A stretch of DNA of 53,316 bases from an uncultured Schlesneria sp. (GTDB taxonomy: Bacteria; Planctomycetota; Planctomycetia; Planctomycetales; Planctomycetaceae), in assembly GCA_903899985.1 (NCBI GenBank), contig CAIULL010000002.1, positions 1 through 53,316 of the forward strand, given 5' to 3'. Positions 1-7,610 of this stretch are shown here, piece by piece. Position 1 is the stretch's first letter. Every line of letters begins with the position of its first letter. A program made the translations under genes and the position numbers. The notes under the pieces are model-generated. The model saw only the letters and a list, made by a program, of their open reading frames with translations, did no database searches and had not been told where the DNA came from.

Positions 1-564
1 CGGCGGGAGCCTCGCCCTCCCACGAAAAATCTTCGCGGGGCGCAAAGAAACAAAACGTTAGTACTACAAAACACACGAAAAAAAACAGTTCAGGCGAGCC
101 GAGGTGCGTCAGCCCCCGGCCCGGCCATCCGGTTGGTGCGCTTCGAACGACGGGATCAGAACGGGAGTATCGTTCGCACGTTGTCGGTACACTTTATTCA
201 TCGATTACGGACTGCAGATCGTTTGACATGAATCACCTCACGTTTCCATCGATAACTCCGTCCTCGAACGTAACGGACGAAGAGTCCGGAGGCTAACGCG
301 CCTTGTTCAACGCGCGAATGTTTTTCCTGCTTTGTCCATCCTTTTCCCGAAGAACGGTTCGCTCGTTATTATCCAAGATAAGAGCCTTATGCCATAATTC
401 TGCATGAAGTGATTTGTGTGTGGGGCGGTCAGGATTGGCGATCGCGATTCCCGACAGATGATCTATGTTGTTCGTTGATCGATGATACTCGGCTCACAAG
501 AATGTCTGATCGACGAATGCGCGAGTCATCACCCCTCGTCAATTCTTCCCGGCAGGAGATCGCG
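1..564. other. Gene-free leader region with short palindromic repeats
   Basis: I see no gene here. Bases 2-21 hold a GC-rich inverted motif (GGGAG and CTCCC around CCTCGCC). Bases 92-119 hold a motif of the form GGCGAGCCGAGGTGCGTCAG followed by a C-rich end. It recurs in a closer palindromic form at 2268-2294. Both resemble short intergenic palindromes I recall from planctomycete genomes. The reading frame of the next gene stays open upstream to 409, but that stretch lacks a ribosome binding site and precedes a clear signal peptide, so I treat it as untranslated. Confidence 0.5.
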
Positions 565-1938
565 ATGAAATCAACTTGTCTGGCAATGGCTGTTCTGATT
601 TCGTGGACTGCTGGTCCACTGTCTGCATTCGCCGCCGATGACGCGCTGGATTGGAAAGTGGGTGTCGCAACGGTCTCGATCACGCCAAGTCAGCCGATGT
701 GGATGGCCGGATATGCCTCGCGGACCAGGCCGTCCGATGGAGTCCTTTCGGAACTGCATGCGAAGGCATTGGTGATCGAAGACTCGGCCGGAACGCGCGC
801 GGTGATCGTCACCACCGACCTGATTGGCATTCCCCGGCCGCTGCGTCAACGGGTGGCCACGGCGATCGAAACCCGGCACAAGCTGAATCCGGCCGGCCTG
901 TTGCTGAACTGTTCGCACACACATTGCAGTCCCGTCGTTCGCGACGACCTCGAAATGTCGGTGATGTATCCGCTCGACCACGATCAACGGCAGCGCGTCG
1001 AAGCGTACTTCGTGGAACTGCGTGATAAGCTGATCGGTGTGATCGACCTGGCAATCGAAGACCTGAAGCCGGCGAAACTCTCTTACAGTCACGCTCGGTG
1101 CAGTGTGGCCATGAATCGCCGACTGCCGACGAAAGACGGCTTTCAAAACAGCCCGTATCCAGATGGTCCCGTCGATCACGACGTCCCTGTGCTGCGGGTC
1201 GAATCGCCGGATGGCAAACTTCGGGCGATCGCGTTCGGATATGCCTGCCACAACACGACGACCGCGCTGCTGCAGTTCAACGGCGATTACGCCGGCTTCG
1301 CACAGACAGAGTTGGAGAAAGCTCATCCGGGAGCGACGGCGCTGTTCGTGATGGGCTGCGGCGGCGACCAGAACCCGTACCCGCGTGGTCAGATCGACTG
1401 GGCGATTACTCATGGCAAGACACTGTCGACCTCCGTCGAAGCCGCACTGCTGCCGCAACCGAAACCGCTCCGCGGCCCGTTGACATTCGAGTACAAAGAG
1501 ATCGATCTGCCGTTCGAACAGATGACTCACGACGAATTGACGGCGCGTCGCAATTCAAAGGATCTTTACGAGAAACGCCGGGCCGAAGCATTACTGGCCG
1601 AACACGACAAGCACGGCAAGATCCGCGAAAGTTACCCGTATCCCGTTCAGGTCCTGCAGTTTGGCAGCGACCTGACGATGGTCACGCTGGGGGGCGAGGT
1701 CGTCATCGACTATGCGCTGCGGCTGAAGCGAGAATTAGGACCTGCGCCAGTGTGGGTCGCCGGCTACAGCAACGACGTGATGGCCTACATCCCTTCGGAA
1801 CGAGTCCTCAAGGAAGGTGGCTACGAAGGGGGCGGGGCCATGAATTTCACCAATCTCCCCGGCCGCTGGCGACCGGGTGTCGAAGACATGATCATCAACA
1901 CGACCCGCGACATGGTCAAACACTTGCGAAGCCCATGA
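565..1938 (+). CDS. Secreted neutral/alkaline ceramidase-like protein
   Basis: A 457-residue protein. It resembles the N-terminal domain of neutral/alkaline non-lysosomal ceramidases, zinc hydrolases that cleave the amide of N-acyl sphingoid lipids. Planctomycetes carry many such single-domain relatives whose real substrates are unknown. The start at 565 is chosen because it follows GGCAGGAGATCGCG (Shine-Dalgarno GGAG) and opens a signal peptide (KSTCLAMAVLISW, cleavage near AFA/ADD). Family-like features are the early VGVATVSITP strand, NCSHTHCSP (metal-ligand-type histidines), YACHNTTT and VMGCGGDQNPYP. The usual C-terminal ceramidase domain is absent, as in other ~450-residue members. It stands alone: no gene follows for 1.7 kb. 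The fold assignment is firm, the substrate is not. Confidence 0.85.
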   Translation: MKSTCLAMAVLISWTAGPLSAFAADDALDWKVGVATVSITPSQPMWMAGYASRTRPSDGVLSELHAKALVIEDSAGTRAVIVTTDLIGIPRPLRQRVATAIETRHKLNPAGLLLNCSHTHCSPVVRDDLEMSVMYPLDHDQRQRVEAYFVELRDKLIGVIDLAIEDLKPAKLSYSHARCSVAMNRRLPTKDGFQNSPYPDGPVDHDVPVLRVESPDGKLRAIAFGYACHNTTTALLQFNGDYAGFAQTELEKAHPGATALFVMGCGGDQNPYPRGQIDWAITHGKTLSTSVEAALLPQPKPLRGPLTFEYKEIDLPFEQMTHDELTARRNSKDLYEKRRAEALLAEHDKHGKIRESYPYPVQVLQFGSDLTMVTLGGEVVIDYALRLKRELGPAPVWVAGYSNDVMAYIPSERVLKEGGYEGGGAMNFTNLPGRWRPGVEDMIINTTRDMVKHLRSP

Positions 1939-2197
1939 CTCAAACCGGCTGTTGCATCCGCATAACGGCGTGATCGGGCTGCAGCGTCACCGCATCTCAA
2001 ATCAGTTCTCGAATCGGCTCACCTCTTCCGCCGCCACAAATTTTTACAGTACCGATTGTGCTGCGAAACTATCGTTCTTTCAATTGATCTACTTACGACT
2101 CTATCAAGACTACTTTCTTTCTGGCCGCTTCGACCCGCTTCCGGACTCTTTGTTGTCTATTCTCTCGCTGCCGTCACATCGCCGCGAAATTTGGCGT

Positions 2198-2246
2198 AAA
2201 AGTTCACCCGAGTTCGCGCGAGTTCACCAGAGTTCGATCGAGTTCA
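2198..2246 (+). repeat. 49-bp direct repeat, copy 1, made of 10-bp AGTTC units
   Basis: The 49 bases at 2198-2246 recur exactly at 2478-2526. Internally they consist of consecutive 10-bp units AGTTCACCCG, AGTTCGCGCG, AGTTCACCAG, AGTTCGATCG and a final AGTTCA, so AGTTC recurs once per DNA helical turn. A diverged third copy lies at 2391-2423. Function unknown. Confidence 0.85.
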
Positions 2247-2390
2247 TATCCCATCCATCATCCCAGGCGAGCCGGGAAGCGTCAGCTCCCGGACTCTTTT
2301 CAATCTATCTACTCTCTGCTGTTTCGGCCCGTTCCCGGACTTTTTGTTGTCTATTCTTTCGCCGTCCTCACACCGCCGCAAAAATTGGTG

Positions 2391-2423
2391 TAAAAGTTCG
2401 CCCGAGTTCGCGCGACTTCGACC
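2391..2423 (+). repeat. Diverged, shortened copy of the AGTTC-unit repeat
   Basis: This copy keeps TAAAAGTTCGCCCG and AGTTCGCGCG, then breaks down into ACTTCGACC. The roughly 60 bases before it match the bases before copy 1, with substitutions. The duplicated unit is therefore longer than the 49-bp core. Confidence 0.7.
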
Positions 2424-2477
2424 ATTTCCCATAATTCATAGGCTTTTGTGGACCCCTTCCCCGTGTTTCCATCGTGA

Positions 2478-2526
2478 AAAAGTTCACCCGAGTTCGCGCG
2501 AGTTCACCAGAGTTCGATCGAGTTCA
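2478..2526 (+). repeat. 49-bp direct repeat, copy 2
   Basis: Identical to 2198-2246 and offset from it by exactly 280 bp. Unlike the other copies, its upstream flank (CCGTGTTTCCATCGTG) is unrelated. The 49-bp core can therefore occur without the larger duplicated block. Confidence 0.85.
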
Positions 2527-3648
2527 ACATGCGTAACTCCTCCGAGCCGGTCGGGATATCCGCCGGATTTTTCTTGTTTTATCTACTCACAACTCTCACG
2601 AAACTACTCTCTGCCGCTTCGGCAACTACTTTCTGGCCGCTTCGGCCCGCTCCCGGACTCTTTTCAATTGATCTACTCACCACTCTCTGCCGCTTCAGCA
2701 CAGCGCAAACTCGGCCGCACCCACAGCGGACCACACCGGGACTGGCTCCGAGTCTTGATGTGCCTGTCGAGCTTTTGTTCCCCCAGGCAACGAACCGCCA
2801 CGGATCGCCCCTCCGTCAATTGACGGCAGCAGGGGCGATCCATTTTTAACTTATTCCAAGATGTCAAAGATCAATTGTCGCCGCCAGAACAAAACCGGAA
2901 CTGGCTCTGGGTTTCAAGGTGCCTCTCCCGCTTTCGTTCCCGACGCCAGCCGGGCCGAAACGGCCAGAAAGTAAATCAGGTGAAAGTGCAAAGAAAACCA
3001 GACCGGAAAAGAATCCGATGGCCTGATACTTCAACTTTCTATGCTCGACTCTCTCGGCGCTTAGTTGCCCTGTAAATAGTCGTGTCGTCTCCAAATGAAT
3101 GCGACATAAAACTACAAAATATTTTTATGCGCGTCAATGGAAAATGTTTGGCAATTTTTTAAAGGTTGGAAGGTGCTCATGAGACGGTCTGCGGCCCGAT
3201 CGAGACCAAGCCAGTCGACCCGTCCTGACGCAACTACATCAATGACCGACATGCTGCTCACAAAACGTTGCGCAACTTCCGTCGCACCGCAACGCATGTT
3301 TGTCGCCAGAGTTTCCGAAACACGGAAACGACCACGTTTCACATCACGAACCGGGTCAATAACCGCCACCACAAACAACAAACCCGGGTTAATGGTGTCT
3401 TTGCGGATTCATTCGTATAATTCCGCGCATTGTTTCGCAACACGATGAACAACTTTGGTAATTTCCGCATGTCTCGCAGCTCCTTTCGGCACCTGTCGAT
3501 TCGGTTTTACCGTTTATTTTCATGAATCGGCGGTCATCGACCACAGTCCGAAACGCACAGTCATCGCATCAGTAAACAGTGTTTGCGGTGAAAATGGATT
3601 TTCAAAATCGGCTTGAAATTGTTGATGCATTAGGAACGATCACGATCC

Positions 3649-6600
3649 ATGACTAACCCGTTCTTCGAACACCCGATCCTGAATTCTCCCTATGAATGCC
3701 CCGGGCGGCATTGGGAACTGGATAAAACCGGACAGCCAACTCAACAGATCATCGAGTCCCGTCGTCGGGCAGAATTCTTTACGCCGATCCCCAAGCCCAA
3801 GAAACGCAAGGCGTCAAAATCACAAAAGGAAATGGTCTTTGAAGACGTCAAAGGGATTTCGACGGAGAAACAGCAGTACGACGTCAACGAAAGTATTAAC
3901 GAAGTTCGGAATCAGGTGAATCGCTGGCGCGAATTACCGCCCAGCCAATGGCAGGTCACGCCGGAAACCGCTCGATTGCTGGAGCATTGGCGGAAATATG
4001 ATTTCAAGGGTGTCCGCCCGTTCTTTTGTCAGGTTGAAGCGGTCGAAACCGCGATCTGGCTGGTTGAGGTCGCGCCGCAATCGACAACCGGCAAACGAAT
4101 TCTCGACAAGCTCGCTGCGGCGAATCACGAAGCCAATCCAGAACTGATGCGCATGGCCCTGAAGCTGGCCACGGGCGCCGGCAAAACGACCGTGATGGCC
4201 ATGTTGATCGCCTGGCAGACGATCAATTCCGTCCGGCAAGAGAACAGCAAAAAATTCACTCGGGGGTTTCTGATCGTCGCACCCGGTCTGACAATCAAAG
4301 ACAGGCTGCGAGTCCTGCAGCCCAACGACCCTGACAGTTACTATCGTGATCGCGAACTCGTTCCGAACGATATGCTCGATGCGGTCAACCGGGCCAAAAT
4401 CGTCATCACGAATTACCACGCCTTCAAACGCCGTGAACGGATCGAACTTTCCAAAGGGGGACGATCCCTGCTGCAAGGCCGGGGCGACGAACTGGACACG
4501 CTGGAAACCGAAGGGCAGATGCTGCAACGGGTCATGCCCGATCTGATGGGATTTAAAAATATTCTCGTTCTCAACGATGAAGCTCATCATTGCTATCGCG
4601 AAAAACCTGAATTGAGTGACGACGACGATGACGACGACCTCAAGGGTGACGATAAGAAAGAGGCCGAGAAAAACAACGAGGCGGCCCGACTCTGGGTTTC
4701 CGGCCTGGAAACCGTGAATCGCTTGATCGGATTGAACCGCGTCATCGACCTGTCAGCCACCCCGTTTTTCCTCAAGGGTTCTGGCTATCAGGAAGGAACA
4801 TTATTCACGTGGACTGTCAGCGACTTTTCGCTGATGGACGCCATCGAATGCGGGATCGTCAAACTGCCGCGCGTCCCCGTCGCCGATAATATTCCGGGCA
4901 ATGACATGCCGATGTTTCGAAATCTGTGGGAACACATCTCCACGAAAATGCCCAAAAAGGGACGTGGCAAAGACAACACGCTCGACCCGTTGAGTCTTCC
5001 CCCACAACTTCAAACGGCGCTCGAAGCGCTTTATGGGCATTATGAAAAAACGTTCGAAGCATGGCAGAAAGACGGAATTCGCGTTCCTCCTTGTTTCATC
5101 GTGGTCTGCAATAACACTTCAACTTCCAAGCTGGTTTACGATTTCATTTCAGGATTCCGACCGACGAATGTTGACGGTTCATCCAGCTTTCAAAATGGGC
5201 GGCTGCCACTTTTCCGCAATTTCGACGAAAACGGGAATCCGCTGGCACGTCCAAATACGCTCTTGATCGACAGCGAACAACTTGAAGCAGGTGATGCCCT
5301 CGATACGAACTTCCGCGAGATGGCCGGCGATGAAATCGAAAGGTTCCGAAGGGCGATCAGTGAGCGGAGCGGCGGCCAGATGAAGGCCGAGGATATCACT
5401 GATCAGGAACTGCTGCGCGAGGTCATGAACACCGTCGGCAAGTACGGCCAACTCGGCGGGCAGATCCGCTGTGTTGTCAGTGTTTCCATGCTGACAGAAG
5501 GCTGGGATACGAACACCGTCACACATGTCCTCGGTGTTCGTGCATTCGGAACGCAGTTGCTGTGCGAGCAGGTGATTGGACGGGCCTTACGTCGTCAATC
5601 TTACGAATTGAATAACGAAGGTCTGTTTGATGTCGAATACGCCGATGTGCTCGGTATCCCCTTTGATTTCACGGCAGAACCGGTCATCGCCAAACCGCAG
5701 CCACCCCGCGAGACGATTCAAGTCAAATCGGTTCGTCCCGATCGCGATGCACTCGAAATCCGGTTTCCGCGCGTGGAAGGGTATCGGATCGACCTTCCTG
5801 AAGAACGGTTGATGGCGAAATTCAATGACGACTCGGTGATGCTGCTGACACCCGATCTGGTCGGAGCGACCGAAACCCGCAATTCGGGGATCATCGGCGA
5901 AAATGTCGATCTGAACCTGGTGCATACCGGTGACGTCCGGCAATCACAGGTGCTGTACGAACTGACGTCGCATCTGCTCATGACGAAATGGCGGGACCCC
6001 GGCGAAGATCCCAAGTTCCACCTGTTCGGACAACTCAAACGAATTGCGAAAGAATGGCTAGACGGTTACCTCCAATGCAAAGGGGGAACGTACCCGGCGC
6101 AGTTGAAATACAAGACACTCGCGGACATGGCTTGCAACAAGATCACAGCGGGGATCACGCAGGCCTTCATCGACGAACGTCCCGTGAAAGCGCTGCTCGA
6201 CTCGTACAACCCGACCGGTTCCACGAAATACGTCCGCTTCAACACATCCAAACGAGACCGCTGGGAAACCCGAGCCGACCGATGCCATATCAACTGGGTG
6301 ATTCTCGACAGCGACTGGGAAGCGGAGTTCTGCCGGGTCGCAGAAAAACATCCGCAGGTCCGAGCCTACGTCAAGAATCACAGTCTTGGTTTCGAAGTCC
6401 CGTATCGTTTCGGTTCCGAAATGAGGAAGTACCGGCCCGACTTCATCGTTCTGGTCGACGACGGCCGTGAACCAAACCCCGACGGCACACTCGACCTGTT
6501 GCATCTGGTGATCGAGATCAAAGGTTATCGCGGCGAAGACGCGAAAGAGAAGAAATTGACGATGGACACGTATTGGATTCCGGGGGTGAACAATCTCGGC

Positions 6601-6744
6601 ACCTACGGTCGCTGGGCGTTCGCCGAGTTCACGGATGTTTATGAGATTGAGGGAGACTTCAAGGCGAAAATTGAGGGGAAATTCAACGAGATGATCAAGG
6701 CAACCATCGGTTCAGCAGATCATCGCGCGTCGGAGACACGCTGA
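3649..6744 (+). CDS. Type III-like restriction enzyme: DEAD/DEAH helicase with C-terminal PD-(D/E)xK nuclease
   Basis: A 1031-residue Res-type protein, predicted to use ATP-driven translocation on DNA and cut unmodified invading DNA. Walker A is at about 173-180 (ATGAGKTT), the DEAH-type box LNDEAHH at about 308, and SATPFF at about 370. Helicase motifs V and VI follow at about 612 (LTEGWDTNTV) and 641 (QVIGRALRR). Near the C terminus YRPDFIV (about 928) followed by VIEIKG (about 955) gives the spaced P-D...E-x-K of a nuclease fold. An acidic linker with seven consecutive Asp lies near residue 325, between the DEAH box and motif III. Length matches type III Res-like families. The methyltransferase gene follows after an 866-bp spacer filled with repeats. 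All catalytic motifs look intact. Helicase-nuclease is sure; type III classification is inference. Confidence 0.92.
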   Translation: MTNPFFEHPILNSPYECPGRHWELDKTGQPTQQIIESRRRAEFFTPIPKPKKRKASKSQKEMVFEDVKGISTEKQQYDVNESINEVRNQVNRWRELPPSQWQVTPETARLLEHWRKYDFKGVRPFFCQVEAVETAIWLVEVAPQSTTGKRILDKLAAANHEANPELMRMALKLATGAGKTTVMAMLIAWQTINSVRQENSKKFTRGFLIVAPGLTIKDRLRVLQPNDPDSYYRDRELVPNDMLDAVNRAKIVITNYHAFKRRERIELSKGGRSLLQGRGDELDTLETEGQMLQRVMPDLMGFKNILVLNDEAHHCYREKPELSDDDDDDDLKGDDKKEAEKNNEAARLWVSGLETVNRLIGLNRVIDLSATPFFLKGSGYQEGTLFTWTVSDFSLMDAIECGIVKLPRVPVADNIPGNDMPMFRNLWEHISTKMPKKGRGKDNTLDPLSLPPQLQTALEALYGHYEKTFEAWQKDGIRVPPCFIVVCNNTSTSKLVYDFISGFRPTNVDGSSSFQNGRLPLFRNFDENGNPLARPNTLLIDSEQLEAGDALDTNFREMAGDEIERFRRAISERSGGQMKAEDITDQELLREVMNTVGKYGQLGGQIRCVVSVSMLTEGWDTNTVTHVLGVRAFGTQLLCEQVIGRALRRQSYELNNEGLFDVEYADVLGIPFDFTAEPVIAKPQPPRETIQVKSVRPDRDALEIRFPRVEGYRIDLPEERLMAKFNDDSVMLLTPDLVGATETRNSGIIGENVDLNLVHTGDVRQSQVLYELTSHLLMTKWRDPGEDPKFHLFGQLKRIAKEWLDGYLQCKGGTYPAQLKYKTLADMACNKITAGITQAFIDERPVKALLDSYNPTGSTKYVRFNTSKRDRWETRADRCHINWVILDSDWEAEFCRVAEKHPQVRAYVKNHSLGFEVPYRFGSEMRKYRPDFIVLVDDGREPNPDGTLDLLHLVIEIKGYRGEDAKEKKLTMDTYWIPGVNNLGTYGRWAFAEFTDVYEIEGDFKAKIEGKFNEMIKATIGSADHRASETR

Positions 6745-6790
6745 TGGACAACCCCAGTCGCGATTTTAAGAAGTCGGAGAGAAAAGGCAT

Positions 6791-7492
6791 GTGCCACTGC
6801 ATGACCGTCTTCGGTCACGCAGTGCTCTTCGTTCTGAATTCGAAAATGCAAAGACACTGCGTCGAAGAAGACTCCGATCTATTGTGCCACTGCATGACCG
6901 TCTTCGGTCACGCAGTGCTCTTCGTTCTGAAATCGAAGATTCGAAGACACTGCGTCGGAGAAGACTTCGATGCAGTGGCACTAGAGATGACCGTCTTCGG
7001 CCACGCAGTGCTCTTTGGCTCCAACCATTTTGTTGGCGTCAACAGAATGGTTTCTAGAACGGCAAAACAAACGTCCGTCCATGACCTCGAACGGATTCAA
7101 ACAGCACGATCTAAATCGGTCTCGGTCTTAGTCCCGTCAGGGACGGTAGATAATAGCCCACCGATTTATCGGTGGGTTAGCAATACGGATAAAAGACAAG
7201 TCCCGTCAGGGACGACAGACTGTCCGATTCGACAATTACCAACATTCGTCAATCAGATCGATAAGGAAAATAATCTGTCGCCCCTGCGGGGCTTTGCGTT
7301 TCAATCCCTCCGAAACCCACCGATAAATCGGTGGGCTATTATCGGGTGTCCCATGGGGACAAAAAGACGGATTCCGGGAAGACTCCGATCTATTGTGCCA
7401 CTGCATGACCGTCTTCGGTCACGCAGTGCTCTTCGTTCTGAATTCGAAAATTCGAAGACACTGCGTCGGAGAAGACTCCGATGCAGTGGCAC
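6791..7492. repeat. BIME-like array A: double-hairpin copies between res and mod
   Basis: Four copies of the ~98-bp palindromic element: 6791-6878 (right end truncated after ACTCCGAT), 6884-6981 (complete), 6982-7019 (half element, one hairpin) and 7395-7492 (complete). The orientation places the TGACCG hairpin first. A complete copy starts GTGCCACTGCAT and ends ATGCAGTGGCAC. Its first hairpin has arms CACTGCATGACCG and CGGTCACGCAGTG around TCTT. Its second is built on CACTGC and CTCCGA arms. Bases 6867-6930 and 7378-7441 are an exact ~64-bp direct repeat that includes the broken right arm of copy 1, so this part of the array has duplicated. Confidence 0.92.
7131..7360. repeat. MITE-like element with nested inverted repeats, inside array A
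   Basis: A ~230-bp unit. Bases 7150-7178 and 7314-7342 are perfect 29-bp inverted repeats. Each arm contains its own self-complementary core: CCCACCGATTTATCGGTGGG at 7157-7176 and the reverse form at 7316-7335. The ends are short palindromes, GTCCCGTCAGGGAC at 7131-7144 and GTCCCATGGGGAC at 7348-7360. A second GTCCCGTCAGGGAC is at 7200-7213 and a CGCCCC/GGGGC hairpin at about 7279. No coding capacity. Similar GATAATAGCCCACCG elements are common in planctomycete genomes as I recall them, but I could not search. Its position between duplicated copies of array A suggests insertion there. Confidence 0.8.
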
Positions 7493-7610
7493 AGGACCTT
7501 TCCTTCACTGTTCAAACCGTATTTTACGATCCAACTTTGGTCTGTGACACGTAACGTTTCTGACTACCAACAACCAAATTCGCATATCGAATAATCGAGA
7601 CCTTTGACCC

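Larger units (their letters stand above)
1939..3648. other. 1.7-kb gene-free region built of degraded direct repeats
   Basis: No convincing gene. Between about 2079 and 2720 the sequence is a patchwork of related blocks. The phrases TTTTCAATTGATCTACTCAC, CTCTCTGCCGCTTCGG and TTTCTGGCCGCTTCG recur in variant form at 2079-2140, 2288-2340, 2578-2660 and 2649-2700. A block around 2135-2246 is repeated with changes at about 2333-2423. The remainder, 2870-3648, includes the AT-richer upstream region of the restriction gene. A weak open frame on the minus strand at 3112-3381 resembles nothing I know. Confidence 0.6.

Noticed and set aside
571-1530. Minus-strand frame antisense to the ceramidase-like gene
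   Set aside because: It is a shadow of the high-GC coding strand with Arg/Cys-rich composition. The plus-strand gene has a signal peptide and family motifs.
3112-3381. Minus-strand frame of 89 codons before the restriction gene
   Set aside because: The peptide looks moderately protein-like, but it has no family I can name and no ribosome site, and it lies in the upstream region of res. Not enough support.
6744-7547. A long plus-strand open frame across array A, and similar frames across arrays B and C
   Set aside because: The frames are produced by stop-poor GC-rich palindromes read in several phases. Their peptides repeat with the DNA repeat, differ by frame on both strands, and lack ribosome sites.
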